From Fibrella forsythiae (GTDB lineage Bacteria; Bacteroidota; Bacteroidia; Cytophagales; Spirosomataceae), in contig NZ_JAFMYW010000007.1 in the NCBI RefSeq assembly GCF_017353175.1, positions 62,001-126,000 of the forward strand: a stretch of DNA of 64,000 bases, in the 5' to 3' direction. Shown here piece after piece: positions 36,133 to 45,705 of the stretch (positions are counted from its first letter, which is position 1; each line of letters starts with the position of its first letter). The notes under the pieces were generated by a model, which did no database searches, had not been told where the DNA came from, and saw nothing but the letters and a program-made list of their open reading frames with translations. A program made the translations under genes and the position numbers.

Positions 36133-36663
36133 TTAGTGCGCAGAAATCGAATAGGTTAATGTTGATGTATACACACCCGTTTTAATGAAATCCTGGCTGT
36201 TGGCAGGTGTGGAGTATTTCACACTAACAGTTTTTGCCATCGCACCAGGCGCATTAGACACAAAAGTCTGGTCGCTTGTTGAGAGACTTACCGCGGGTGT
36301 TGTGCCCAACCCCGCGCTCATTGCCTGTACGGTTACATTACCAATAGGAATCTTGACAGCCGACTGCCCCAGGCCAGACGTCAGGTCACCGTCGGCCCGC
36401 ACCTTGAGGTCGTATGGCCGATTGCTGCTGACGGTCAAATGGAGCGGTATGGTAACGTTCCTACCGTTAATGTAATCTGTTTCAAGGCCATACGTTAACG
36501 CAACCGCCGGCTCTGTTACTACGATAGCCATGACATCAACCAATGTCAGGGTTACCAGGGCATTGCCGGAGGTAAGTTGCGCCTGCGCTGAAGTGGCCCC
36601 AAAGCCGGAACACAAAGCAGTTAAGGCGGCAATGGCAATCATCATTTTGTCGAGTTTTTTCAT
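36133..36663 (-). CDS. Secreted major-subunit-like protein
   Basis: A 176-residue protein with a signal peptide (MKKLDKMMIAIAALTALCSG through SAQAQ). The mature protein is small, beta-rich and low in charge: ALVTLTLVDVMAIVV, VTIPLHLTVSSNRPYDLKVRAD, VSLSTSDQTFVSN and a C-terminal strand TGVYTSTLTYSISAH resembling the donor/acceptor edge of pilus-type subunits (DUF4402/coat-U-like in style). Related in outline to the protein at 34795. First gene of the minus arm, next to a 299-base AT-rich divergent promoter region, as expected for the most highly expressed subunit. Confidence 0.78.
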   Translation of the reverse strand: MKKLDKMMIAIAALTALCSGFGATSAQAQLTSGNALVTLTLVDVMAIVVTEPAVALTYGLETDYINGRNVTIPLHLTVSSNRPYDLKVRADGDLTSGLGQSAVKIPIGNVTVQAMSAGLGTTPAVSLSTSDQTFVSNAPGAMAKTVSVKYSTPANSQDFIKTGVYTSTLTYSISAH

Positions 36664-36962
36664 AAGAAAGTTGGTTAATAAACGTGAAAAATCAATAGGT
36701 TAACACTAAGTACTTTAAATACAACTATTAGGCCATTTATTGATTTTGGTTACCACAAAAATTTTTAATCTGTAGATATAATAGATAGTACTACTTAAAA
36801 GGCGCAATTATCAGCTAATTATCAATCATTTATCACCAAATAAGCCTCTTCACTAAACGCTTTACTTACTTGTTTATCAGTCCGTTACCATAGGTCCGGC
36901 ATTAAAATTGTTCCGATAGATCTACGTCTCGTTTTACCAGCATACTACGATTCTATCGAAAA
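36664..36962. promoter_or_regulatory. AT-rich divergent promoter region of the chaperone-usher-like locus
   Basis: 299 bases separating the subunit gene (minus) from the usher-like gene (plus). It is markedly richer in A+T than the flanking genes, with tracts such as CAAAAATTTTTAATC and TAGATATAATAGATAG. No single unambiguous -7 box stands out on either strand. The AT content fits a regulated or silenced surface-structure promoter. Confidence 0.5.
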
Positions 36963-39716
36963 ATGGCTACACTGGTTAGGCTCATTCTTGGTGCGGCCAT
37001 CGCTTTCCTGTTTACGCTGCAGGTACGTGGGCAAACTGTACCGATCAAGTTTTGGCAGGATACGATCGGGGTGACCGTCGGCACTACGTTCACCAATAGG
37101 TTATCGATCGAAAATAGTGGCAATGCCCCCCTGATCCTGCATATGCTGGTTCAGACGCCGCGCTATATTCAATGGGTATCGTCAACGCCTCAGCGGTTAT
37201 CGATTCAGCCTGGCCAGACAGAAACCATCCCGTTGAAGGGGCTACTGTATCACCAACCCGGAAAACCCAGTCAGCTGGTGACCATATTTTTGAGCGATAC
37301 GTCGGGACGTCTTTTACACCGGGCTTCGTTTACCCTGAACATAAAGGTGCCTGTAAACAAGCCCGCCATTTCTGTCTACGTACCTGAAGAAACGCTTGTT
37401 TTGTATGCAGGCTCAGAACCAGCCCGGCCTTCGCTGCATTTGATCCATCACCAGGCCCGACGTAGCCGGTATACGATTGAGATGCAGTCTATCCCCTTGG
37501 GCATGGATAAATCGTCTTTCCCGACAATAATTACCCTTAAACCACTACAAGACACAACGTTCACTTTTATTGTACACCCCCAACGCTACTGGTCACCGAA
37601 TAAACCCTACCAATTAGCGCTAACTATTCGTGATTCTGCCCAGTCGATAATCAGCAGTGTACTGTATAAAGTTGTTGTAGCCGTTACCACCAAACGGTAC
37701 GAAAAAACAGACCAGCTAAACAATAGTGGCTACGGCGTTCGGGCGGCGATTACCAAGCTTAGCACAAATGAGTGGGCCAGAGAAGCCCGTATTTGGGGCA
37801 CAGATTCTCTGGGCAAAACGCAATTGGCCTTTCAACTAAATTATCTGGATTACGCCTCGTCTAATTTTCAGCAGCTACAGAGTTCAGCAATTTCGTTACG
37901 AACTGCCAGAACCCAGCTTCAGTTGGGTAGCGTGTATGATTATCACGAAATGCCGCTCCTGGGGCGGGGAATACGGCTCAATTTGATCAGGCCAGATCAT
38001 CAATGGACGTTTTGGGCCGTAAACACCAATCCAAACTGGCTCTATTCCGGAGAAAACGCCTGGACCGGCAACGTAGCCTCTGTTCGGTATGACCAGCAGC
38101 TCCGCGGACTACCAGGTGCCTCGTGGTCGCTGAGCAGCAGTTACTTTACCCAGCCAGGTGTAATGAGGGCCGGATACCTGAATTTTGCTTCCTTTCAGTA
38201 CGACGAATCTGAGCACCAATCCTTGCAGGTGCTGGCGGGACAAAGCACTGAATACGCGCAGAATAACCCGTCAGCCTCGCGCTCGATGGGATGGGCCGGA
38301 CAGGTAAATTATACGTATGAGCGACCTGCCTTCCGGTGGCAACTACGCTCCTACTTCAGTTCACCCGTTTATGCAGGTTTGCAACGAGGGGCTACCCTGC
38401 TCAATAACCAGTTAGCCTGGTCTGTTCGGGAGCACACGACCTTACTGCTCCGTATCAATCATGTACACTACAATCAGATCCGGTACACGGCGGCAACCGA
38501 TTTTCACAGGTATGTCTTTGGCAACTCAGTTGCCGAGGCAAGCGTGAACAGGCAGACCGGCTCGTTCATAGCTGGCCTCCGCGCCTACTGGAACCTTCAG
38601 GTCGACTCATCGAACCCGTTCAGCCAGCAGGCCACTTCGGCCCGGCTTGCCCCGTCCGTTGCGTATCATCATAACGCCAGTCAGTTTATGCTTAGTTACG
38701 ATGTTGGGCTTTTCAATTACGTAACGGCGATACCGAATCAGCCTCAGCTGATTAGCCAGCGCATTACGTCGTCGGCCAGTATTGGCGACTTTACCTTGTG
38801 GGGGTATCTGCAAAAAGGTCCGTACTACCTGAATGACCTGCGCACCGAACGGCCCGATCAGATCATGACCGCGTCGATTACACCAATGCTTAACTTCGCG
38901 CTGCTCGACCGGCGGCTTGCGGGCTCAGCCGGGGTTAATTACCTGTTCGACGCGCTGTACTTGAAGTCAAGGTATATAGCAGTCGGCAGGGTACAGTATG
39001 ATGTTACTCCCACGTTCTCGGTGAGGCTGGAAGGCAATGGAACGCCCTACGCCCAGGCAAACGAGTTTTCGTATAGCCAGTACCGGCTGGAGGTAACGAA
39101 GCGCTTCGACCAACTGAGGTTGAAAGGCAGCGGGCGACTGCAACTCCGTTTTTTCAGCGATGCTGACGGAAACGGCCAGCTAGACAAAGGCGAACAATGG
39201 CTGGAAGGACTACTGGTTACGGTGAACGATAACACACTCATCACCAACGAGAAAGGCATCATCACCTATAAGAATATTCCACCAGGCACCTACGCCGTGT
39301 CGGCCCTCAGCACAAGTCATCTCGGCGACCCTATTCTCTTTCAGGAGAGCATCACCGTTGACCGTTCGGTAAACCGATTGATTCCGCTACGGCAAACATT
39401 TCGGGTGACGGGAAAGCTCACCTGCCAGACAAACGCGTATGATCAGAAACCCTGTGAATTTGATCGGTTCCTAATTGAAGTCCGTCGGGCAGAGCAGAAA
39501 ATTGCGTCAACCTCCCCCCTACCCGATGGTACATTTTCGCTGCATCTGTCGCCAGGTACGTATACGATCCTGGTGCATGATCGCGGCCGTCAGGTGCAGG
39601 CAACGGTGAAGACCAGCCCCTTACAAGTAAGCGCGACCGGTGAACATCAGGCCCTTAACTGGACAGTCGACGGATCGACCCGCGCCGTTGAGATCAGGCG
39701 ATTTAGGAAAGAGTGA
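36963..39716 (+). CDS. Usher-like outer-membrane barrel with Ig-like N-terminus and C-terminal SdrD/carboxypeptidase-like domains
   Basis: A 917-residue protein with a signal peptide (MATLVRLILGAAIAFLFTLQVRGQ). Residues 25-240 form Ig-like domains (TFTNRLSIENSGNAPLILHM; IQPGQTETIPLKGL), 250-700 a long barrel of Tyr/Gln-rich strands (GSVYDYHEMPLLGRGIRL, WAVNTNPNWLYSG, YLFDALYLKSRYIAVGRVQY), and after about 725 comes a Ca-binding-type loop DADGNGQLDKGE in an SdrD-like domain (GLLVTVNDNTLITNEKG, NIPPGTYAVSA). A further carboxypeptidase-like domain ends the protein. Classical ushers also combine a barrel of about 450 residues with small C-terminal beta domains. The divergent partner operon encodes chaperone and subunits, which supports an export-platform role. 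Confidence 0.72.
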   Translation: MATLVRLILGAAIAFLFTLQVRGQTVPIKFWQDTIGVTVGTTFTNRLSIENSGNAPLILHMLVQTPRYIQWVSSTPQRLSIQPGQTETIPLKGLLYHQPGKPSQLVTIFLSDTSGRLLHRASFTLNIKVPVNKPAISVYVPEETLVLYAGSEPARPSLHLIHHQARRSRYTIEMQSIPLGMDKSSFPTIITLKPLQDTTFTFIVHPQRYWSPNKPYQLALTIRDSAQSIISSVLYKVVVAVTTKRYEKTDQLNNSGYGVRAAITKLSTNEWAREARIWGTDSLGKTQLAFQLNYLDYASSNFQQLQSSAISLRTARTQLQLGSVYDYHEMPLLGRGIRLNLIRPDHQWTFWAVNTNPNWLYSGENAWTGNVASVRYDQQLRGLPGASWSLSSSYFTQPGVMRAGYLNFASFQYDESEHQSLQVLAGQSTEYAQNNPSASRSMGWAGQVNYTYERPAFRWQLRSYFSSPVYAGLQRGATLLNNQLAWSVREHTTLLLRINHVHYNQIRYTAATDFHRYVFGNSVAEASVNRQTGSFIAGLRAYWNLQVDSSNPFSQQATSARLAPSVAYHHNASQFMLSYDVGLFNYVTAIPNQPQLISQRITSSASIGDFTLWGYLQKGPYYLNDLRTERPDQIMTASITPMLNFALLDRRLAGSAGVNYLFDALYLKSRYIAVGRVQYDVTPTFSVRLEGNGTPYAQANEFSYSQYRLEVTKRFDQLRLKGSGRLQLRFFSDADGNGQLDKGEQWLEGLLVTVNDNTLITNEKGIITYKNIPPGTYAVSALSTSHLGDPILFQESITVDRSVNRLIPLRQTFRVTGKLTCQTNAYDQKPCEFDRFLIEVRRAEQKIASTSPLPDGTFSLHLSPGTYTILVHDRGRQVQATVKTSPLQVSATGEHQALNWTVDGSTRAVEIRRFRKE

Positions 39717-39782
39717 CGTGATAAAACGGCGGCTATGAAATGACGGTTGCTAGCACGTTTCATTTTTTTGACTCGTAACCCT

Positions 39783-39790
39783 CTATCTTG
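39783..39790 (+). promoter_or_regulatory. Bacteroidota-like -7 box (TATCTTGC)
   Basis: TATCTTGC is close to TAnnTTTG and lies 25 bases upstream of the small membrane protein start at 39816. A T7G stretch occurs 13 bases further upstream, nearer than the usual -33 spacing. Confidence 0.38.
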
Positions 39791-39815
39791 CGTACTTAAG
39801 GAAACTACGTACGAC

Positions 39816-40010
39816 ATGCCCCGCTCTCGACCTGAGCCCCCTCTTGACCCGGTAAAGATGCTTACGTGGCTGGTTGTGGTACTTTTATCCCTCTTAATGG
39901 CCAAGGCATTATGGTGGTTGCTGACGTATATGTACAGCCATCTGAAAACGCTGGCCCAGCTGTCGGCAACGTACCTTGCAGAGGGAGATCAGTTGCTCAT
40001 GGCTACCTGA
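39816..40010 (+). CDS. 64-residue single-span membrane protein
   Basis: From ATG 39816, MPRSRPEPPLDPVKMLTWLV starts a short Pro-rich cytoplasmic tail followed by a membrane helix (LTWLVVVLLSLLMAKALWWLL) and a polar helix. The ATG follows a -7-like box. An upstream in-frame start at 39747 precedes that box and is disfavoured. Its last 22 bases overlap the end of the convergent RND permease gene. No family recognised. Confidence 0.5.
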   Translation: MPRSRPEPPLDPVKMLTWLVVVLLSLLMAKALWWLLTYMYSHLKTLAQLSATYLAEGDQLLMAT

Positions 40011-43000
40011 AGCGGCCTGGGTTTTGCCGTTCTGTAAAATAACCGGTAAATAATGGGGAAGATGAGCAGCGTCAGGATCGTGGCGGTTATCAACCCGCCG
40101 ATTACCACAATGGCCAGCGGTTTCTGCGTTTCTGACCCAATGCCTGTTGAGACCGCCGCCGGTAATAAACCTATTGCCGCCATCAGCGCCGTCATCACCA
40201 CGGGTCGAATGCGCGATTGTACACCTTCCCGAATAGCCTGGTCAAGTGGCATACGTTCTTTGCGGTTCGCATTGAAGACCGAAATCAGGATCACACCATT
40301 CTGAACGCAGATACCAAACAGGGCAATGAAACCGACCCCCGCCGAGATGCCGAAGTTCATACCCGTTACGTGCAGCGCCAGAATGCCCCCGATGAGCGCA
40401 AACGGCACGTTTAGCAGCACCAACCCTGCATCTTTGGCATTGCCGAACAGCACAAACAGAATGACGAAGATGGTGGCAATACTGATTGGCACTACCTGCC
40501 CCAACCGGTTAGTGGCACGTACCTGGTTCTCGAACTCACCCACCCACTCAACTGAATAATCTTTGTTGGTCTGTAACTTCTCACTGACTTTCTGCTGCGC
40601 CTCGGCAATGGTACTGCCCAGATCGCGCCCCCGCACGGAGAATTTCACCCCAATAAATCGCTTGTTCAAATCGCGATAGATAAAGGCTGGCCCGGTTATC
40701 TGCCTGATCGTAGCAATCTCTTTCAGCGGAATCTTTCCGCCACTCATCGTCGGCACCATCAGGCGCATGATGTCAGTATCACTCTTGCGGTATTCGGGCT
40801 GGTAACGTACCCGTATATCGAATTTTCGCTCACCCTCATACAGGATCGACGCTGTTTTACCGCCAATCGCCATCTCGATAACGGCTTGTGCATCAGCCGT
40901 CGATACGCCGTAAAGGGCCATTTTATGATCATGAAACTGTACGCTTAGTTCGGGCTGTCCTACATTCCGTATGATGCCCAGGTCTTTGATCCCCTCCACG
41001 TTTTTCACCGCTTCCAACGCCTGGCTGGCATACTTTTCCAGTTCGTACACGTCGGGGCCGAAAATCTTGATCCCGTTACTCGCTTTATAGCCCGCCACGG
41101 CCTCGGCTACGTTATCAATGATTGGTTGCGAATAGTTATACAGCACGCCCGCATAATTCTTCAGCTTCTCGTCCATCTCGTCGGTCAGTTGCTCATTCGT
41201 CAATTGGTGACCATCGCGGCGCTTCGTCCATTTGTCTTTGGGCATCAGATCGACCTGGAACTGACAGAAATAGAAGCCGTTCGGGTCTGTCCCGTCGTTA
41301 GACCGCCCCACCTGCGACATGACCTGCCGCACTTCGGGAAACGTTTTCAGGTCCTGCCGGATGACTTTAGCCATCTCGACACTTTCGGGAAGCGACATGC
41401 TCATGGGTAGTTCGGCCGTTACCCAAAGTGCACCTTCGTTCAGTTGCGGCAGGAATTCGGTACCCAGCAGCGTCGACGAGAAAAACGTGGCACCCATCAG
41501 GCTGATCGAAGCAATCAGGCTGACCCGACGATTACGGAAACACCAGCCAAACCCACTCATGACAAGGCGGTCGAAAAAGTTGACAAGCGGATTATTTTTC
41601 TCCCGAACGTTCTTTTTCAGCAAGATAGAGCAAAGAACCGGCACGAGCGTCAGGGTGAAAAGCAATGCGCCCAGCAAGGCAAAACCAAGAGTCCAGGCCA
41701 GGGGCGAGAACATTTTACCTTCTACTTTTTCAAAAGAGAAAATGGGGAGCAGGGCCGTGATGATGATCAGTTTGGAAAAGAATACGGCTTTGCCCAACTC
41801 GCCGCCCGTCTTCCGGATCAGGCCCAGCTTGGCCAATCGGTTGTAACGCTCCATGCCAACCTTGTGCGCCTTGTGATCCAGCGCCACAAAGATTCCCTCA
41901 ACCATCACAACCGCCCCGTCGATAATGATCCCAAAATCGACCGCCCCCATCGACAGCAGGTTTGCCGACATACCCCGCAGCCGCAGGCAGATGAACGCAA
42001 ACAACAGAGCCAGCGGAATGATTATGCTGACAATCACCGTAGTCCGCCAGTCGGCCATGAACAGGAAGACGATCACCGTGACCAGCACAATGCCTTCGGT
42101 CAGATTATGCATCACCGTGCGGGTACAGAATTCGATAAGGTTATCCCGGTCGTAGAACGTCACCATCTTCACGTCTGATGGCAATACACGGGTGTTCAGC
42201 TCCTCTATTTTGGTTTTCACCCGACCCAGAATCTCACTGGGGTTCTCTCCTTTCCGCATCACCACGATACCCTCCACTACGTCGTCGTTGGTATCAAGCC
42301 CCACCTGCCCAACGCGGGGCAGGTTCGACTCCGCTACCTCGGCGACGTGCCTGACCAGCACCGGGTTGCCATTCGCTTCCTCGATGATGATGTTGCCAAT
42401 ATCCTGGATAGATGTCAACAGACCCACGCCCCGAACCACGTAGGCCTGTCCGTTGCGCTCGATCACATCGCCCCCCACGTTGATGTTGCTGCGGGTTACG
42501 GCCTGATACACTTCAAGGGGCGTAATGTCGTATTTGGCCAGTTGCGTGGGGTTCACGCGCAGCTCGTAGATCTTGTCTCGTCCGCCAAACGCAACAATAT
42601 CAGCTACACCCGGCACACTGCGCAGCTGGCGGTCAACCACCCAGTTCTGAATAGTCAGCAGTTCGCGGCTATCCCGGTCTTTACTCTCCAGCGTGTAGCG
42701 GAAAATCTCGCCTGTTGGCCCATAGGGTGGCTGAATATCGGGTTCAACGCCATCGGGCAGCGACACGTTTCGCAATAGATTATTGACCTGCTGCCGGGCA
42801 AAGAAATCATCGACACCATCGTCGAAAATGATCTTCATGACCGACAACCCAAACATGGTAGTCGACCGGACGTTGCTCTTGCGCTGCACCGAGTTCATGG
42901 CCACTTCGATGGGTACCGTCACGAATCGCTCTACCTCTTCGGCTGACCGGCCGTTCCACTCCGTCACCACGATAATCTGCGTATTGGTCACGTCCGGGAA

Positions 43001-43123
43001 GGCTTCCAGCGGCGTATTCAGGTAGCTGATCACGCCCGCAATGACCAGCACGGCGGTCATAAAGAAGATGAAAAACCGGTTCTTGAGCGAAAAACCGACA
43101 ATATTCCTGATGAATTTGTTCAT
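39989..43123 (-). CDS. HME-RND heavy-metal efflux permease (CzcA-like)
   Basis: A 1044-residue protein with the 12-helix RND layout and two large periplasmic loops. TM4 contains DFGIIIDGAVVMVE with D396, D402 and E409, the proton-relay pattern of CzcA-type divalent cation pumps rather than the DAAIVMIE of CusA. TPLEAFPDVTNTQ after TM1 and TEFLPQLNEGALWV in the second half are further HME signatures. It pumps cations such as Zn, Co, Cd or Ni from periplasm (or cytoplasm) out through a TolC-like channel. The exact metal is not decided by sequence. Last gene of an operon: response regulator, kinase, TolC-like, adaptor, permease. Confidence 0.93.
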   Translation of the reverse strand: MNKFIRNIVGFSLKNRFFIFFMTAVLVIAGVISYLNTPLEAFPDVTNTQIIVVTEWNGRSAEEVERFVTVPIEVAMNSVQRKSNVRSTTMFGLSVMKIIFDDGVDDFFARQQVNNLLRNVSLPDGVEPDIQPPYGPTGEIFRYTLESKDRDSRELLTIQNWVVDRQLRSVPGVADIVAFGGRDKIYELRVNPTQLAKYDITPLEVYQAVTRSNINVGGDVIERNGQAYVVRGVGLLTSIQDIGNIIIEEANGNPVLVRHVAEVAESNLPRVGQVGLDTNDDVVEGIVVMRKGENPSEILGRVKTKIEELNTRVLPSDVKMVTFYDRDNLIEFCTRTVMHNLTEGIVLVTVIVFLFMADWRTTVIVSIIIPLALLFAFICLRLRGMSANLLSMGAVDFGIIIDGAVVMVEGIFVALDHKAHKVGMERYNRLAKLGLIRKTGGELGKAVFFSKLIIITALLPIFSFEKVEGKMFSPLAWTLGFALLGALLFTLTLVPVLCSILLKKNVREKNNPLVNFFDRLVMSGFGWCFRNRRVSLIASISLMGATFFSSTLLGTEFLPQLNEGALWVTAELPMSMSLPESVEMAKVIRQDLKTFPEVRQVMSQVGRSNDGTDPNGFYFCQFQVDLMPKDKWTKRRDGHQLTNEQLTDEMDEKLKNYAGVLYNYSQPIIDNVAEAVAGYKASNGIKIFGPDVYELEKYASQALEAVKNVEGIKDLGIIRNVGQPELSVQFHDHKMALYGVSTADAQAVIEMAIGGKTASILYEGERKFDIRVRYQPEYRKSDTDIMRLMVPTMSGGKIPLKEIATIRQITGPAFIYRDLNKRFIGVKFSVRGRDLGSTIAEAQQKVSEKLQTNKDYSVEWVGEFENQVRATNRLGQVVPISIATIFVILFVLFGNAKDAGLVLLNVPFALIGGILALHVTGMNFGISAGVGFIALFGICVQNGVILISVFNANRKERMPLDQAIREGVQSRIRPVVMTALMAAIGLLPAAVSTGIGSETQKPLAIVVIGGLITATILTLLIFPIIYRLFYRTAKPRPLQVAMSN

Positions 43124-43216
43124 AGAAGCAGGAAAGGAAAAACAGAGAAATAGAGCACGGGACAGACGAATCGGTGGCTCACATGCGTTTGCCTCTATTC
43201 CTTCTTTTTCCCTTCT

Positions 43217-44299
43217 TTAGTTGTTCAGGGCGTTGAAAACCAGCAGCTGGTTTTTAGAAATGACTTTTTCGCCGGGTTTGATACCGTTGCGGATATAGGC
43301 CACGTCGCCCAGTGATTTCAGCACGGTAACCTCCCGGGTTTCTATGTCGGAACGGCTACGGAAAACCATTACATACTGCTTCGAGCGCTCAAAAATGACG
43401 GAGTTGGCCGGAACCGTCGTCAGTTTACCACCATCTTCGTAGCGGAGCGTTACGGTGGCGTGCATCTCCGGCTTCAACTTCAACGACCTGTTATCCAACC
43501 GGATACGAACGGTCATTGCTTTGGTGCCGGGGTCCAGCACGGTGTAGAGTTTGTCGACTTTCCCGTTGAATACGTCGTTGGGGTAGCTCAACGTCTGAAT
43601 CGAGGCATCCATGCCGGTACGTACCTGGCCAATATCACCCTCGTTCACGTTGGCCAGCACCCACACCTCGCTGATCTGCCCGATCGTGAACAGGTTGTCG
43701 GCGTTGTCGGAGCGGAGTTGGGTACCCCGATTCACGTTCTTCTCAATCACGTACCCATCAATCGGTGCTTTGACCGTGTACATAGACGCCTTACCGATGC
43801 CGTAAATGCGCGACACTTCCTGAATGCGCTTCGTTTCGGCCTGGGCTTTCTCTACTTCTTTCTGGGCCGCCACCACCTCGCGCTGCGATGTCAGTTTGGT
43901 CTCGAACAAGTCCTGGGCAACACGTAGGTTCTTCTCGGCCACCAGCAATTCCGACTGCGCCTGAATCCGCTGCCGCTCCAGATCCGCCACCTCGCCCGAC
44001 CGGATCGAGGCCAGCGTTTGCCCTTTTCTGACAAAATCGCCCAGCTCAACCTCAACGGCCTCTACATCGCCCCCAACCAGCGGAAACACTTTGATGACCC
44101 GGCTTTCGTCAGCCATGATTTTTCCCACCAGCGTCAGTTCGCTGCGCACGGGCTGCGTCTGCACACTGTCGATCTGAATGCGGTTCATCATCGTATCCGA
44201 CAGCCGGAATGCTTTCTGTTCTTCCTGAACCGGTTTGGTACCGCAGCCTGCCAACACGCATGCATACCCGATGAGCAGGGTTACTGAACTCGTTTTCAT
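43217..44299 (-). CDS. RND periplasmic adaptor (membrane fusion) lipoprotein
   Basis: A 360-residue protein. MKTSSVTLLIGYACVLAGC is a lipoprotein signal with lipobox Cys19. The chain shows the adaptor layout: a first lipoyl half (VVKVFPLVGGDVEAVEVELGDFVRKGQ-type), a helical hairpin (about 110-160, ERQRIQAQSELLVAEKNLRVAQDLF), the second half (YTVKAPIDGYVIEKNVNRGTQL), then a beta-barrel and membrane-proximal domain ending KPGEKVISKNQLLVFNAL. It bridges the inner-membrane pump and the TolC-like channel. There is no His/Met-rich N-terminal metal-binding extension. Gap to the permease 93 bases. Confidence 0.92.
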   Translation of the reverse strand: MKTSSVTLLIGYACVLAGCGTKPVQEEQKAFRLSDTMMNRIQIDSVQTQPVRSELTLVGKIMADESRVIKVFPLVGGDVEAVEVELGDFVRKGQTLASIRSGEVADLERQRIQAQSELLVAEKNLRVAQDLFETKLTSQREVVAAQKEVEKAQAETKRIQEVSRIYGIGKASMYTVKAPIDGYVIEKNVNRGTQLRSDNADNLFTIGQISEVWVLANVNEGDIGQVRTGMDASIQTLSYPNDVFNGKVDKLYTVLDPGTKAMTVRIRLDNRSLKLKPEMHATVTLRYEDGGKLTTVPANSVIFERSKQYVMVFRSRSDIETREVTVLKSLGDVAYIRNGIKPGEKVISKNQLLVFNALNN

Positions 44300-44307
44300 A
44301 CCTGTAC

Positions 44308-45591
44308 TTAGTTGAATAAATCATTACCAATGAGGTAGTTGAGCTCTTCATAAGCCCCTACCCGATCTGCCTTTAGCCGATTGAGCTGGCGAATGCTATC
44401 TGTGTACGCCTCAATCAAATCCACGAATTCGAGCAGGGTCACGTTGCCTTTCTGGAAGCTGATGACCACACCCCGGTTCAGCAGATCGAACTGTTCGGAA
44501 AACGACTGCTCGATGCCCTGAACCCGGCGTTCCACCTCCCGCACCTTTTCCAGAGCTGTAGCCACTTCATTATCGACCTGATTGGCTTTCTGGCGCTGTA
44601 ACTGAGTCTGATAGCCAATCTGACTGCGGGCCGCCCGAATAGCCCCCTGATTGCGGTTGAACACCGGAATATCGGTCGACACCGACACGCCCACGTAGTT
44701 CTGGATGTAGCTGCCCGTCTGATCATACGTGCCACCCACCCGCACATCAGGAACGGCCAGCGCGCGCTGAAGGCTGTAGTTGAGTTCGGCCTGCCGCGTA
44801 AGTGATTCGCTGGCTTTCAGGTCGGGTCGATTACGCTGTGCCATCTGCCGCAGCGAATCGTCGGGCTGGGTGGGAATACGATAGCGGCTTAGCGTCTGGT
44901 CGCTCACCAGGGGTCGTATTGGCTGGTCTACGAACAGCAGTGTCCGTAACGCACGTTGATCATCAGCCAGTTGAAACAGGATGTCGGTCCGGTCGTTGTT
45001 GAGTTGGAAGAGTAGCGCTTTAAGCCGAAGTAATTCACGGAGCGACACGTTATTCCGATTATACTGCGTTTCGTAGGCCGCAACGGTCGTTTGCAACGTA
45101 CCCAGCTGCTGATCGAACCGGTTCAGTGTCAGTTGCTGAAAATGAATGGCGTAAAATCGACTTCGCAGTTCGAAGCGGAGGCCGCGCAGCAGATCAAGGA
45201 GTTCAAACTCCGTCAATTGAGCGGCTTCTGAAGCCAGGGCAATTCGTTTGTTCCGTTTCCCGGCGGTGTATAAAAGCTGATTGATCGAAACGATCTTTTG
45301 CCCCTGCCTGCCTACATCCAGCACCTGTCTGGTTTCGCCGTTGTAGGTACTCAATTCAACACTGACAGTCGGGTTGTCATACAGGCTGGCCTGTAGTATC
45401 TGTGCCCTGCCAGCGTCAATCCGAAATCGTTCGGCCAGCAGCAGCAGGTTATTTTTCAGGAACAGACTGTCGGCTTGCCGAAGCGTCAGCGAGAGCGAAT
45501 CGGGGGGTAATGACGTACCTGCCGGTTGATGCCGGGCACGGGCAGGAAGCAGGCAGATGAGCGAGAAAACAACTAAAAGCAGGAACCGCAT
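44308..45591 (-). CDS. TolC-family outer-membrane efflux protein (CzcC-like)
   Basis: A 427-residue protein from ATG 45591, chosen because it opens on the signal peptide (MRFLLLVVFSLICLLPARA). Two OEP repeats are visible, each beginning with an alternating helix-strand pattern: SLTLRQADSLFLKNNLLLLAERF ... DNPTVSVELSTYNG in the first half, and RPDLKASESLTRQAELNYSL ... PDVRVGGTYDQTGSYIQNYVGVSVS in the second. These form the trimeric alpha-barrel tunnel through periplasm and outer membrane. The stop lies 8 bases before the adaptor gene. Upstream of it are the kinase and response regulator of the same orientation. Confidence 0.92.
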   Translation of the reverse strand: MRFLLLVVFSLICLLPARARHQPAGTSLPPDSLSLTLRQADSLFLKNNLLLLAERFRIDAGRAQILQASLYDNPTVSVELSTYNGETRQVLDVGRQGQKIVSINQLLYTAGKRNKRIALASEAAQLTEFELLDLLRGLRFELRSRFYAIHFQQLTLNRFDQQLGTLQTTVAAYETQYNRNNVSLRELLRLKALLFQLNNDRTDILFQLADDQRALRTLLFVDQPIRPLVSDQTLSRYRIPTQPDDSLRQMAQRNRPDLKASESLTRQAELNYSLQRALAVPDVRVGGTYDQTGSYIQNYVGVSVSTDIPVFNRNQGAIRAARSQIGYQTQLQRQKANQVDNEVATALEKVREVERRVQGIEQSFSEQFDLLNRGVVISFQKGNVTLLEFVDLIEAYTDSIRQLNRLKADRVGAYEELNYLIGNDLFN

Positions 45592-45705
45592 AACGTAGAT
45601 AAATACGTCGGCAAAGCTCCCCACCCACCATTACAGCAGGCTTACAACACCTTTAGATTTGTGTTAGAGTTCGATTAGAAAAAAATTAGAGACGTACCTG
45701 ACACC

